Shown here one piece after another: positions 27,001 through 34,974 of a stretch of 64,000 nt of DNA (positions are counted from its first letter, which is position 1; every line of letters starts with the position of its first letter). The notes under the pieces are model-generated. The model made no database searches and was not told where the DNA came from. It worked only from the letters and a program-made list of their open reading frames with translations. The stretch covers positions 1 through 64,000 of the forward strand of contig QKAN01000158.1 of NCBI GenBank assembly GCA_003246365.1, in the 5' to 3' direction. The position numbers were made by a program, and so were the translations under genes. The DNA comes from Clostridia bacterium. Lineage in GTDB: Bacteria; Bacillota; Clostridia; Christensenellales; CAG-138.

Positions 27001-27106
27001 CCCGCACGCTGCTGGCTTCAGCAAGCGCTGACACGGGCAAGAGCGAAAATACCATTAAGAAACAAAGTGCCAAGCTGATGAGCTTGCTGATACGCGATCC
27101 TTTCAT
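21095..27106 (-). CDS. Giant surface protein with InlB-type and MBG repeats
   Basis: A 2003-residue exported protein. A Sec signal peptide (about 1-31, cut near ALAEA) leads to a Ser/Thr/Pro/Asp-rich linker (about 40-90), a MucBP-like region (about 274-340), eight tandem beta-grasp InlB/Listeria-Bacteroides-type repeats (about 345-900), several MBG-like domains (NFGDVDPTFTYSL, DFTYNGSAQTW; about 905-1560), more divergent InlB-type repeats ending in AVW or AQW (about 1580-1880) and a C-terminal region with three hydrophobic segments (about 1915-2000). No LPXTG motif is seen, so anchoring is by membrane helices. ATG 27106 follows GAGGGGGAC. It probably mediates adhesion or surface-layer contacts. 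Confidence 0.9.
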   Translation of the reverse strand: MKGSRISKLISLALCFLMVFSLLPVSALAEASSVRAQIIPSSTLSSDEETSDTPLLDTSTPEPSSDPSDDPTPDSSSSPDTETTPTPTPAPVEFTVQFVVNGETVDTQLVVENASVIEPSFIPDTPAGEEFDGMVFLYWATADGSSYDFSSQVHSSFTLFAKFGVAPLLMSALFGFSVESTSTLNEVTITFYLGNKDDTELAVYTFYLTDAQLDSIPERGVEVLNWFQTNMDAGMLGVSGNFDNHDVYSNGQIKLDGATYFYTVTANIMEGQVPTTYTVHYLDQDTNEKLYPDLTVAAYIGDTVTEYAKTTPDGYTLNSTDPQTITLLYTGNVITFYYKAASYTITYNLNDSSIAPASNNNPVSYTANVLPLTLTNPTRPGYDFVSWSDGGVIPVGSTGNKTFSATWSAPISYSINYTNMFDAVNSSSNPDSYTIETPTFTLSNPSRVGYDFLRWDSTFSTTISQGSTGERTYAAVWSDPIEYSITYNNLLGGTNPASNLNSYTVETPTFTLADPFRVGYNFLRWDSAFSTTITQGVTTGNLEFTAVWSVPIPYSIDYTNMFDAVNPTSNLDSYTVETPTFTLADPSRVGYDFLRWDSTFSTTISQGSTGERTYAAVWSDPTEYSITYNNLLGGTNPASNLDSYTVETPTFTLADPSRVGYNFARWDSAFSTTITQGVTTGNLEFTAVWSDPIEYSITYNNLLGGTNPASNLDSYTVNTPTFTLADPSRVGYNFVRWDSAFSTTIEQGVTTGNLEFTAVWSDPIEYSITYNNLLGGTNPASNLDSYTVETPTFTLADASRVGYNFVRWDSAFSTTITQGVTTGNLEFTAVWSDPIEYSITYNMNEGINDPRNPDTYTIETPTFTLFDPSRDGYYFLGWTPSDTTIEIGSTGNLTFTANWEKKIALTLTANSATVNYDGILKSVSGFTSDDSSGTLTFGGTTTAGVHSTAPGIYEATFQNTDGLIIYSGGVDVTNQYTVTFINGSLMIRPQVTYRINVNGTVLYTEWVDYGTGSASYSGFTPPQNTTYRGSNYYWSGSFDPASASNITANTVINALYVRNKTLIIRADSAVKVYNGTEQSITTASLSDNSVTVTGYTVFGSGTNVGVYTANVTLTPDFKIMSGSTDVTYQYDVSTWKGYLTISPAFLPIVYSGYSDDYDGAAHGITVSTTVEGAKIRYSTSPHLFPSQYTLSASPTYTNADGLHLVYFVVTMDNYFPYYGVATVSINPVAIELTAQSNDFTYNGSAQTWHYYDVTSGSFVGSEGLASVSFSSLSTVTNVSDSGTWNTITGVTFLPGTLSSNYTVSYEHGILNVLPADTMEVKASSYSDIYDGAAHGVTAAANIQGTDTAITDGTVIRYSTSPHTDPADYELTESPKATHVSESMTVYFVATNPNYNPAFGSADITIEVRDVNVISDSDSKVFDNTALTATGYTIEDLAGIADGFVSGEGFATEPAPTGSIVNVGTVDNLFDLPELKANTTAGDYNITREYGTLTITPRTVTIVMDSAAKNFGDVDPTFTYSLMTGVGYYDIIDGTGITVSPMRTDISAATAEDVGVHTGVISADILAADATAEANYSITVTPADFTIDPQIVYDANTTDAVTGMPATVWFAYNTAALLSDGAGVARVGYTLTGWQDAATLTVYLLGETIPALTENITLLAVWAPIPYSVTYVAGAVGVTNMPANVAAVLYNTNYTVSGTIPLRAGFTFVNWTTTGITGVAQTYASGAAFAMPANNVVLTANWVANLSPVIYHANGGTGTDYTEDLHATLSLVTVDANSFTRTGYRFIGWSETPTGAVTQQPGNTFVMPATEVNFYAQWEQLYYTVTYIVNGGTLDGLDGTTPYASYTDIPYGATVPIPNDPSQDGYTFGGWTNVIPATMPDQDLTFYGTLTQVSLQAQIIPDQATPLAGPTWSLANLILAALTTIGIGSIIALLKKKRADRLTRANKTFRISTLLPAAGAILAFILTQNLSGAMVMVDRWTILMAGITLVQAALVALGFRSKAH
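24420..26090 (-). repeat. Eight tandem 210/213-bp coding repeats
   Basis: These encode 70/71-residue units of the form YSITYNNLLGGTNPAS..SYTVETPTFTL..PSRVGYNF.RWDS..TT..G......AVWSDPIE. Units 2 and 4 are type A (MFDAVN, 70 residues) and units 3, 5, 6 and 7 are type B (LLGGTN, 71 residues); units 1 and 8 at the ends are divergent. The order A-B-A-B-B-B and near-identical DNA in the last three show recent unequal exchange. Confidence 0.88.
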
Positions 27107-27454
27107 ATTTTTGTCCCCCTCATATTGCAAAAACATTAGTTATATTTATAGACAGATTCTATGATAACCATTATAGGAATGGACTATTACATTGAAGTGT
27201 TTTTTCAACGGGTTTCGAAAAAAAGTTTTTTGAGAAAAGGGCTGTTTTTTGCACGTTTTTGGCGATGAAGCTGGTTTTACGGATCGTTGTTACATTGACG
27301 TTGCTTTAGACTGCTTACAAACAAAGAAACCGGATCAAAACAAGAACAAACGTACGCATTAACGGAGAGATACGGCAAACTTAGAACATGTATTTTCGGA
27401 ATTTCTACAATATTAATTAGAACATAGAAGCGGCATGATTTCTGCTCCAAAATC

Positions 27455-27471
27455 ATTACAAATTCATTACA
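27455..27471 (-). promoter_or_regulatory. WalR/YycF-like box
   Basis: On the minus strand, TGTAAT-GAATT-TGTAAT: two hexamers separated by 5 bp, an exact fit to the TGTWAH-N5-TGTWAH consensus of WalR, the essential cell-wall regulator of Bacillota. It lies about 350 bp upstream of the giant surface-protein start, farther than usual, so function is uncertain. Confidence 0.4.
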
Positions 27472-27799
27472 ATCGATAACGAAACGAGAAAAATAAAAGT
27501 GATTTTCAGTGCGACCAAAAAACGATGAAGTTTGTTTGGAACACGGACTTTCGGGGATGATCACACTCCAAATGAAAGTTAGAGTAATGCTTGCTGCGAA
27601 ATACCACACGTGGTACCGAATGCGAATCTCTTAAACGAAAAACATTCATCCAGACGAGATCAGATTATGCAGAAAAAAACGAATAAGGCTTTAAAAATTG
27701 CATAATTCTTAAATAAAAATCGTAAAGCATTTCACGGTATCTGTTTTAAATTTTACAAAGATTTTCCGTATGTTTTACATGCTGAAAACCACGAATATA

Positions 27800-27850
27800 T
27801 TGACATTGATACCATCAAATCATATGCTAATCACATAAAAGTAATTTGAT
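27800..27850 (+). promoter_or_regulatory. ars operon promoter and ArsR operator
   Basis: TTGACA (27800-27805), 17 bp, TATGCT (27823-27828). An inverted repeat ATCAAAT (27814-27820) / ATTTGAT (27844-27850) brackets the -10 box and start site, with the spacing of a dyad that an ArsR-SmtB dimer or pair of dimers could occupy. The TGAGGTG ribosome binding site follows. Confidence 0.75.
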
Positions 27851-27862
27851 ATGAGGTGCCGT

Positions 27863-28177
27863 ATGGAAACGAATTATACAGAGTACGCAACGGTGTTTAA
27901 AGCGTTTTGCGATGAGACACGACTTCGTGTGTTGGAGCTTTTACGGGATGGTGAAAAATGCGCTTGTGTATTGATTGAGCGCATCGGCATCGGTCAATCC
28001 GCCTTGTCCTATCACATGAAGATTCTAGTGGAATCCGGCATTATTCACGCGCGGCAAGAAAAGAAATGGACCTACTACAGCATCAGTGCGGAGGGGAGCG
28101 CGCGAGCGGCGGAAATGCTCGGTGAACTAACAACACCGAACATACTTCAGTCAGAACCAGAGTGCTGTGAAGATTAA
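27863..28177 (+). CDS. arsR: ArsR-family arsenite-responsive repressor
   Basis: A 104-residue winged-helix repressor. The core FKAFCDETRLRVLELL is followed by Cys33 and Cys35 (GEKCACVL) in the alpha-3 position used by ArsR for As(III) binding, the recognition helix QSALSYHMKILVESGII and the wing QEKKWTYYSI. A C-terminal CysCys pair (101-102, PECCED) may add a thiol ligand. ATG 27863 is preferred over the start 12 nt upstream because the ribosome binding site TGAGGTG lies between them. It is first gene of the acr3 operon and probably represses it until arsenite binds. Confidence 0.93.
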   Translation: METNYTEYATVFKAFCDETRLRVLELLRDGEKCACVLIERIGIGQSALSYHMKILVESGIIHARQEKKWTYYSISAEGSARAAEMLGELTTPNILQSEPECCED

Positions 28178-28230
28178 CATATATTCAAATGAATGCAGAA
28201 TTCAAGGCCAATTGAGGAGAGAAAAGGATT

Positions 28231-29289
28231 ATGGAAACAAAAAAAGAGGCAGGCATCGGATTTTTTGAGAAATATCTGACGCTGTGGGTGATTCTCTGCA
28301 TGGTTGCGGGCGTGCTGATCGGACGGTTTTTACCGGGGATTCCCGCGTTTCTCGGCAGGTTTACCTATGCGAACGTATCGATTCCGATTGCAATTTTAAT
28401 TTGGTTGATGATCTATCCGATGATGCTTAAGGTGGATTTTCAAAGCATTAAGAACGTAGGAAAAAATCCCAAGGGGCTGTTTGTCACATGGACAACCAAT
28501 TGGCTGATCAAACCGTTTACTATGTTCGGCATCGCGTGGTTGTTTTTCTTTGTGATTTTTAAAACGTTGATTCCGGCGGATCTGGCAAAGGACTATCTTG
28601 CGGGCGCAATCCTGCTCGGCGCTGCGCCATGCACGGCAATGGTGTTTGTGTGGAGCCATCTCACGAAGGGAAATCCTGCGTATACCGTTGTGCAGGTTGC
28701 GACGAACGATCTGATCATTCTTGTTGCGTTTACACCAATTGTTGCGCTGCTACTGGGTATCGGCGGCGTAAAAATCCCATGGGATACACTGTTGCTCTCC
28801 GTTGTGCTGTTTGTGGTAATCCCTTTGGCTGGCGGCGTTATCACACGAACTTCGATCATAAAGCGCCGCGGACTTTCCTATTTTGAAAAAGGGTTTTTAC
28901 CGAAATTCAATCAGGAGACCATCATCGGGCTTTTGCTGACGTTGATCATCATCTTTTCATTCCAGGGAAATGTAATTCTCGAAAACCCACTGCACATTGT
29001 GCTCATCGCGATTCCCTTGATCATCCAGACATTCCTGATTTTCTTTATCGCATACGGCGCAAGCAGGCTGTTTCGATTACCGCACGACATCGCCGCTCCG
29101 GCGGGGATGATCGGCGCTTCCAACTTCTTTGAACTTGCGGTTGCGGTTGCAATTTCGTTGTTCGGAACGTCTTCTCCCGCCGCGCTTGCGACCATCGTAG
29201 GCGTGCTGACGGAAGTGCCGGTGATGCTGATACTGGTCAAAATTGCCAACCGGACAACGCACTGGTTTCCTGCCGAAAACAGCAAATAA
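28231..29289 (+). CDS. acr3: Acr3-type arsenite efflux permease
   Basis: A 352-residue polytopic membrane protein with ten predicted helices, typical of Acr3 (BASS superfamily). The conserved Cys is in the ILLGAAPCTAMVFVWSHL motif (helix 4), preceded by MIYPMMLKVDF, and NDLIILVAF and the later Glu-containing GASNFFELAVAVAISLFG are intact. It exports As(III) as the arsenite anion using the proton gradient. It lies 53 bp after arsR and 18 bp before the reductase-rhodanese gene. No arsenate reductase arsC gene is visible nearby. Confidence 0.95.
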   Translation: METKKEAGIGFFEKYLTLWVILCMVAGVLIGRFLPGIPAFLGRFTYANVSIPIAILIWLMIYPMMLKVDFQSIKNVGKNPKGLFVTWTTNWLIKPFTMFGIAWLFFFVIFKTLIPADLAKDYLAGAILLGAAPCTAMVFVWSHLTKGNPAYTVVQVATNDLIILVAFTPIVALLLGIGGVKIPWDTLLLSVVLFVVIPLAGGVITRTSIIKRRGLSYFEKGFLPKFNQETIIGLLLTLIIIFSFQGNVILENPLHIVLIAIPLIIQTFLIFFIAYGASRLFRLPHDIAAPAGMIGASNFFELAVAVAISLFGTSSPAALATIVGVLTEVPVMLILVKIANRTTHWFPAENSK

Positions 29290-29307
29290 ACCGGAAGGAT
29301 GAACCCC

Positions 29308-30960
29308 ATGAAAATCATCATCATAGGCGCGGTCGCCGCCGGAACATCCGCCGCGGCAAAAGCCAGACGAAACAGCGAGGACGCGGAAATCACGGTGTAT
29401 GAAAAAGACAGGTTCATTTCATATTCCGGATGCGGTATGCCGTATTTTCTCGGCGGTGAGGTGGCGCGCGCGGAGGAACTCACCCCGCGCGATCCAGCGT
29501 TTTTTCGAGATAAGTACAACGTAGACATCAGGACTGAGCATGAAGTGCTCTCGGTTTTGCCGGAAACAAAAACCGCCACAATAAAGAATCTGAAAACAGG
29601 AGATGTTTTTACAGACTCATACGATAAGCTTGTGATCGCGACAGGCGCACGCGCGGTTACCCCGCCAATTGCCGGACGAGAGCTGAAGCATGTGTTTACC
29701 CTGCGTGGTATTGGCGATATGCTCCGAATAGAAGCATTTTTAGAAGAGCAGAAACCCAAATCCGCGGCGATTGTCGGAACGGGATTTATCGGTTTGGAGA
29801 TGTGTGAAAATCTCATGCGGCGCGGTATACGGGTTACCCTGCTTGAGAAACTGCCGCAGGTGACACCGGGACTGGACGCGGATGTTGCGGTATATGTGGA
29901 AGAGCATCTGAAAAGCAAAGGTGCATCCGTTCTTACTGGCGTTTCGATCACGCGGATTACGGAACGAGCCGTCGAGCTGGCGGACGGAACAAACATAGAG
30001 GCAGATTTCGTATTGCTCTCTACAGGTGTGCGCCCGAATACTGACCTCGCACAGGCGGCAGGAATCCGCCTTGGAACGACCGGCGCGATTCAGGTGAACG
30101 AACGCATGGAAACCAATCTGCCGGATGTTTTCGCCTGCGGAGATTGCATTGAGCAGTTCCATGTTGTGACAGGAAAACCGGTTTACCGGCCGCTCGGCTC
30201 AACGGCAAACAAAACGGGGCGCATTGCGGGAGACTGCATGACGGGCGGTTCTTTGGCATATCGCGGAACGCTTGGTACAGGCATCTTCCGCGTGATGGGG
30301 CTTGACGTCGGGCAAACGGGACTTACCGAACGGGAAGCGAAGGCGGAGGGATACGACACGGTTGTTTGCCACAATATCAAACCTGCGAAACCGGAGTATC
30401 TCGGCGGAAAAGAAATTGTGATCAAGGCCATAGCCGACCGCATGAGTGGAAGACTTCTCGGCGCGCAGGTGGTTGGACCGGAAGGCGTAGACAAACGGGT
30501 TGACGTGTTCGCAACCGCAATCAGCTTCGGCGCGAAGGCGGAGGATTTGTTTTATCTCGATCTGGCGTATGCGCCTCCGTTTTCAACGACGAAAGACCCG
30601 GTTATGTACACCGGCATGATCCTCGATAACGCGATTCGAGCGCAGCGTCCTTTGATGCAGGCGGAGGAGTTGATTGCGCGACAGGAATCCGGCGAGGATA
30701 TCACCGTAATCGACGCGCGCGTAACGGCACAATATGACAAAGCGCATGTGGATGCTGCTGTCAATATTCCGCATGCGCAGCTTCGCGATGCGGTTGATTC
30801 GCTGGATCGGGATGCGGTCGTCGTGACATATTGCAACAAGGGAACCACGGGCAACGCCGCGCAAAACATTCTGATCAACCGCGGATTCAAACGGGTGTAC
30901 AATCTTTCCGGCGGTATGAACCAATATAAGATGGCGCTAAAATATCTGAAGAAATCTTAG
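29308..30960 (+). CDS. CoA-disulfide reductase with C-terminal rhodanese domain
   Basis: A 550-residue FAD enzyme of the CoADR-Rhd family. The FAD dinucleotide fold GAVAAGTSAAAKARR lies at the N-terminus; redox-active Cys42 is in SYSGCGMPY, the second fold is AIVGTGFIGLEMCE and the FAD site is DVFACGDCIE. The dimerisation domain ends in LAYAPPFSTTKDPV and a rhodanese domain (about 455-550) carries active-loop Cys509 in YCNKGTTGN. Such enzymes reduce CoA disulfides, persulfides or polysulfides. Start ATG 29308 has GGAAGG 9 nt upstream. In the ars operon it may restore thiols or move sulfane sulfur during arsenic stress; that link is inferred. Confidence 0.9.
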   Translation: MKIIIIGAVAAGTSAAAKARRNSEDAEITVYEKDRFISYSGCGMPYFLGGEVARAEELTPRDPAFFRDKYNVDIRTEHEVLSVLPETKTATIKNLKTGDVFTDSYDKLVIATGARAVTPPIAGRELKHVFTLRGIGDMLRIEAFLEEQKPKSAAIVGTGFIGLEMCENLMRRGIRVTLLEKLPQVTPGLDADVAVYVEEHLKSKGASVLTGVSITRITERAVELADGTNIEADFVLLSTGVRPNTDLAQAAGIRLGTTGAIQVNERMETNLPDVFACGDCIEQFHVVTGKPVYRPLGSTANKTGRIAGDCMTGGSLAYRGTLGTGIFRVMGLDVGQTGLTEREAKAEGYDTVVCHNIKPAKPEYLGGKEIVIKAIADRMSGRLLGAQVVGPEGVDKRVDVFATAISFGAKAEDLFYLDLAYAPPFSTTKDPVMYTGMILDNAIRAQRPLMQAEELIARQESGEDITVIDARVTAQYDKAHVDAAVNIPHAQLRDAVDSLDRDAVVVTYCNKGTTGNAAQNILINRGFKRVYNLSGGMNQYKMALKYLKKS

Positions 30961-31024
30961 AATACCATATGTGGTAATCATGATTGATTCATCTAGCGTT
31001 GAATAAGACATTAAAGATCAACAA

Positions 31025-31060
31025 AAAAACGGATCCCGATTTTTTGCGGGATCCGTTTTT
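31025..31060. terminator. Bidirectional terminator between ars operon and aldolase
   Basis: A perfect 14-bp stem AAAAACGGATCCCG / CGGGATCCGTTTTT with an 8-nt loop, between two convergent genes. Confidence 0.93.
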
Positions 31061-31093
31061 GTTTGTAAAGTTTGCTATTGTTGTTATCGATTC

Positions 31094-31981
31094 TTAGGTG
31101 ATGGATGCCGCATAGATTTCGTCGATCGATTTGGCGAGCGTCGCGTTAAACTCCGCGTCGGTTTGGTTCGCAAACAATCCTTCCGCAAGTGCGCGGGAGA
31201 AGCTCGCGATCAAGCCCGGGTTGTGTGCCAGTCGGGCGTCGGCTTCCGCCTGCGAATATCCGCCGGAGAGAGCTACCACGCGTAGTATATGCGGATGCTG
31301 AATCAGGTCGGTATAAAATCCGTCCACCGTCGGAATGGAGAGTTTCAGCATCACCTGTGTTCCCACAGGGAGTGCGTCAAGATGCTTGAGGATGTTCTGT
31401 TTGAGCAATTCTTCCGACTGCGCTTTATCCGCGCTGTTGATGTCAACTTCCGGTTCGATAATCGGCATCAGTCCTGCATCCAGAATCTGTTTACCATAGG
31501 CAAACTGCTGATCGACGACCGCCGCAATTCCATCGGGCGTAGCCTGCTTGATAACCGAGCGCATTTTTGTGCCGAAGATATTCCGCTCTGTTGCGCGTTT
31601 TAGTAAAGCATCCAATCCGGTAATCGGTTTCATCAGTTGCACGCCGCCTTCCAACGCGGCAAGGCCAAGGTCTACCTTAAGAAACGGAACGACACCTTTT
31701 TTCTGCCAGAGGTAATCCGCCGTATACATGCCTTCCACTTTTCGATCCATCGTCTGCTCGAACAGGATTGCACCGAGGATATGCTCGCTGGTGAAGGCGG
31801 GACTCGTTACAATTCTGGTACGCATCTGGTGTACGAGATCAAACATCTCGTCTTCGTTATGATACGAATCAGGGGAAACACCATAATGTTCCAGCGCTTT
31901 GGGTGTGCTGCCGCCGCTCTGATCCAGCGCCGCCAAAAAACCCTTGCCTGTGCGTATGCGCTCTGTCTGTTTGCTGTCCAT
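31094..31981 (-). CDS. fda: Class I fructose-bisphosphate aldolase
   Basis: A 295-residue Schiff-base aldolase of the Staphylococcus Fda type, cleaving fructose-1,6-bisphosphate into glyceraldehyde-3-phosphate and dihydroxyacetone phosphate in glycolysis. Hallmarks are [43 protein letters not shown], the [11 protein letters not shown] strand, VMLKLSIPT around the Schiff-base Lys and [12 protein letters not shown] (phosphate-binding). The length equals the family's. ATG 31981 was chosen for GAAGGAGG; the upstream frame has none. It is independent of neighbouring genes. Confidence 0.95.
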   Translation of the reverse strand: MDSKQTERIRTGKGFLAALDQSGGSTPKALEHYGVSPDSYHNEDEMFDLVHQMRTRIVTSPAFTSEHILGAILFEQTMDRKVEGMYTADYLWQKKGVVPFLKVDLGLAALEGGVQLMKPITGLDALLKRATERNIFGTKMRSVIKQATPDGIAAVVDQQFAYGKQILDAGLMPIIEPEVDINSADKAQSEELLKQNILKHLDALPVGTQVMLKLSIPTVDGFYTDLIQHPHILRVVALSGGYSQAEADARLAHNPGLIASFSRALAEGLFANQTDAEFNATLAKSIDEIYAASIT

Positions 31982-32112
31982 CGCAATGCCTCCTTCGTTT
32001 ATTTTGAATATCGAATGGTATTGAACCATTGAATTACAAAAGCTTTGCTCTATGAACATATCATAGTTTGCATCAATCTACATCGTCAGTGACAGAATTA
32101 CAACGCTGGTTC

Positions 32113-33369
32113 TTAAAACGAGCTGATCAAAAGTACGACGTTGAGCGCGGTTACGATCAATCCGATGCTCCAGAGAACGATTTTACCTATCTTGGAATTG
32201 GCATATTTGCCCATTACCTTCTTGGATGACGTGAGATAAATCAGCGCGAAAATCGTAATCGGTAGTTGCACGCTTAAGAGCATCTGCGAATAAATCAGCC
32301 CGTCGAACGGAGACTTAATCAAAAAGATCACCAGCGTCGCGGGAACCATGGTCAGCAGAACGCCGACCTTGGTATGCTTGTCCTTAATATCGTATGGTTC
32401 GGAGAAGATACCCGCGAAGATGCTGCCGCCCGCCATGCCAGCCGTGATGCTGGAGGAGAGACCGGCGAACAGAAGCGCAATTGCAAAAACGATACTTGCG
32501 GCGTTGCCGAGCAAGGGCTTTAGCATTTGCTCTGCTTGCGCGAGATCCGTTACAACCGTGCTCGTGGAGAAAAAAGTTGCCGCCGCCATCAGAATCATGG
32601 CGCTGTTAATCGCCCAGCCGATGATCATGGAAATCAGCGTATCGCCGAACTCGTATTTCAACTGCTGCTGAATGACGGATTCGTCCTGCAAATTCCATTG
32701 CCTGCTCTGGATGACTTCCGAGTGCAGATACAGATTGTGCGGCATAACGACCGCGCCGAGCACACTCATGATAACCAGCATCGCGCCTTTCGGGAACGCG
32801 GGAACCACCCAACCGACCGCTGCGGAAGCCCAGTCCGTGTTGATGATACAGAGCTCAAACAGAAACGAAAGACCGATGAGCGAGACAAAACCGATGATGA
32901 TTTTTTCGATTTTCCGGTAAGAGTTTGTAAATTGCAGGGTCAGCGCCACCGCGAGCACGAGCACCGCGCCAAGTTTGAGCGGCAGATGAAACAGCATGTT
33001 TAGCGCGATAGCCGCACCCATAATCTCCGCAAGCGCGGTGGAAATTGCAGCGCCGACCGATGTGAGCAAAACGAAATTGCGTATTCCGGGACGCATATAC
33101 TCCGTTGCCGCTTCGGAGAGGCACTTACCGGTTACGATGCCGAGATGCGCCGCGTTGTGCTGCAAAACGATCAACATAAAGGTGGACAGCGTCACCATCC
33201 AAAGCAGCGTATAGCCGTATTGCGAACCGGCGGCTATGTTGGACGCCCAGTTTCCGGGATCGATAAAACCAACCGTCACCAAGAGCCCGGGCCCGAGATA
33301 TTTTAAAAATGCCGCCGCTTTATGATCACGCTTGTGCGGTTTAAAAAACGATTTCCATTTTTCTTCCAT
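32113..33369 (-). CDS. mntH: Nramp-family Mn2+/divalent metal transporter MntH
   Basis: A 418-residue transporter with eleven predicted helices. The metal-binding motif DPGNW lies in TM1 (Asp37) and the MPHNLYLHS motif in TM6; both hold the residues that ligate Mn2+ in Nramp structures. The cytosolic N-tail is basic (KRDHK). It imports Mn2+ (and Fe2+) with protons. A GTTAAAAAGG-type start region precedes the ATG. The upstream region has a palindrome at 33463-33488 and a near-palindrome TTAAACTGTAGTTAA just upstream of the start, either of which could be a metal-regulator site, but no MntR gene is in the window. Confidence 0.94.
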   Translation of the reverse strand: MEEKWKSFFKPHKRDHKAAAFLKYLGPGLLVTVGFIDPGNWASNIAAGSQYGYTLLWMVTLSTFMLIVLQHNAAHLGIVTGKCLSEAATEYMRPGIRNFVLLTSVGAAISTALAEIMGAAIALNMLFHLPLKLGAVLVLAVALTLQFTNSYRKIEKIIIGFVSLIGLSFLFELCIINTDWASAAVGWVVPAFPKGAMLVIMSVLGAVVMPHNLYLHSEVIQSRQWNLQDESVIQQQLKYEFGDTLISMIIGWAINSAMILMAAATFFSTSTVVTDLAQAEQMLKPLLGNAASIVFAIALLFAGLSSSITAGMAGGSIFAGIFSEPYDIKDKHTKVGVLLTMVPATLVIFLIKSPFDGLIYSQMLLSVQLPITIFALIYLTSSKKVMGKYANSKIGKIVLWSIGLIVTALNVVLLISSF

Positions 33370-33462
33370 AACTATTTTGACCTTTTTAACTACAGTTTAA
33401 TCGCTTGAATAATTAACAACAGTATAGCACACAGTTGTAAACCGCTGAACTGCACAATAAAT

Positions 33463-33488
33463 ATAGGGCTATACAAGTATAACCCTAT
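33463..33488. promoter_or_regulatory. 26-bp palindrome upstream of mntH
   Basis: ATAGGGcTATAC-AA-GTATAaCCCTAT, arms of 12 bp with one mismatch. It lies 94 bp upstream of the mntH start and 117 bp beyond the DUF362 stop. The lack of a T tract argues against a terminator. A second inverted repeat CCGGACGA/TCGTCCGG with a 19-21-nt loop lies at about 33556-33593. Confidence 0.5.
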
Positions 33489-33604
33489 CAGAATGCGTAA
33501 TCGTTTGATTGAAACCGGTTGGTAATAGTTGATTAGAAATTGAGTGCCTGCACACCGGACGAATACAGATAAATTCCATTATCGTCCGGCTGACCAGAAA
33601 GCAA

Positions 33605-34747
33605 TCAGCGATCCATCATCCGGCGCAGGAACGGTACCTTCACCTGAATCGCGCTTTCCGGACAGATCTCCTGACAGCAGAAACAACGAATACAACGGTT
33701 ATAATCGTAACTTGGCGGATTTTGTTTGTTGCCGTCGTGCCAGTCGACCGCCTTGGGGGTAACCGGACACATCTTGACGCAGAGCCCGCATTTCACGCAA
33801 CGCTCACCCATGATATACGGTCTGGGCGTAATTGCGTTTTTAATAACGTTCGGCTGTTTTCGTTTGCTGCTTTGCTGTTCCGGTTCTCTTCTTACGTTAA
33901 AGTCTTTCGCGATGAACGTTTCAATCGGGTCGCCCAGGAGCCGGATGTCCTCATCCAGATAGGTTCCAGCGCCCATCTCCAGACCGGCTTGGTTCGTTAG
34001 AACCAGCGAGGGATCGAGATTCATCAATCGGCACATCGTCGCATCCAGCGCGATCGGGTCGGTTGAAAACAGCAGAACGTTCATTGCTCTCGGCGTTCCG
34101 CCGCGCGGACCGTTGCCCTCCATCGCCATGATGCCGTCCATCACATACAGCCTTGGATGGATGCAGGTGTTTAAATCGATCAGCATTTTCGCGAACTCGT
34201 ATGCGCTCGGCAGCTTCACATGAAATTCGCCTTTCAGCGCGCCGGGAATACAGCCAAACTGGTTTTTGACCGCGCCGGTGACCCGCTGAAACGCATGCGT
34301 TTTCATCTTGGGGAGACTGACGACGCCATCTTGAGATAATACGGCGTTGGAAAGAAAGAATTTTTTGTTCTGCTGCCCTTCGGCATAATGAACGTCTTGT
34401 CCGTTGTGAAAATCCGCCAGCGGAATATGGAGCGCTTCCGCGACATCTGCTGCGCCGGTGCGCTTTGCTGCCGTTTCGGGCGATTGGAACCCCGGCGAGT
34501 CGCCATAGGAAAGCTGGCCGCCTTCGCGCAGCAACACTTCGGCAACCGCGCGGAACACGGACGGATGCGTTGTGACGCATTTTTCCGGCGGATCTGCGGA
34601 AAGCCAGTTGAGTTTCAACAGTATTTTTTCGTTCGGCTGGACAAATTTGCTTGCGCCGCCGAGAAGGCCGACGCCGCGTTCAACCGCAGACAAAACTGCG
34701 GAAGGATCGTAACTATTGCAACTGACGATTGCCACTTCAGATTTCAT
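33605..34747 (-). CDS. DUF362 protein with 2x4Fe-4S ferredoxin domain
   Basis: A 380-residue iron-sulfur protein. The DUF362 domain (about 1-290) begins VAIVSCNSYDP and contains VKNQFGCIPGALKGEFH, MDGIMAMEGNGPRGG and STDPIALDATMCRL. The C-terminal ferredoxin (about 315-375) has two 4Fe-4S motifs, CVKCGLCVKMCPVTP and CIRCFCCQEICPESA. DUF362 proteins are widespread in anaerobes and probably work in electron transfer; the partner is unknown. ATG 34747 has GAGG about 10 nt upstream. It is divergent from the ORP-type operon across a 366-bp region. Confidence 0.9.
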   Translation of the reverse strand: MKSEVAIVSCNSYDPSAVLSAVERGVGLLGGASKFVQPNEKILLKLNWLSADPPEKCVTTHPSVFRAVAEVLLREGGQLSYGDSPGFQSPETAAKRTGAADVAEALHIPLADFHNGQDVHYAEGQQNKKFFLSNAVLSQDGVVSLPKMKTHAFQRVTGAVKNQFGCIPGALKGEFHVKLPSAYEFAKMLIDLNTCIHPRLYVMDGIMAMEGNGPRGGTPRAMNVLLFSTDPIALDATMCRLMNLDPSLVLTNQAGLEMGAGTYLDEDIRLLGDPIETFIAKDFNVRREPEQQSSKRKQPNVIKNAITPRPYIMGERCVKCGLCVKMCPVTPKAVDWHDGNKQNPPSYDYNRCIRCFCCQEICPESAIQVKVPFLRRMMDR

Positions 34748-34974
34748 GCTTGTGTATCCTCGATTCAGAGTATTCAAAATCAAAGCCGATTATCCAACTC
34801 GCGCTACAAGCGGACGTGCGGAAAGAGCAGCTTTCATAAAGTAATAGTAAGACACAGCAGACGAAAACGCCACCTATTTTTATTGATGACAAAACTATAG
34901 AGAAAATAAGCGATGCCTTTTTCAAGCATTTCTGTCAATCAGTTAAGCTATTGCAATTAAAAATCAGATTAATT

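Larger units (their letters stand above)
27107..27862. other. Long AT-rich divergent intergenic region
   Basis: A 756-bp region between the divergent surface-protein and arsR genes. It contains a TATAAT for the surface gene (minus strand, 27170-27175, weak -35), a WalR-like box and the ars promoter. A 110-codon minus-strand frame (27277-27609) has no ribosome binding site and an unlikely composition, so it is not called. Confidence 0.6.

Noticed and set aside
27277-27609. A 110-codon minus-strand ORF in the ars/surface-protein intergenic region
   Set aside because: No ribosome binding site, atypical composition with many Cys, Phe and Ser, and it overlaps regulatory sequence.
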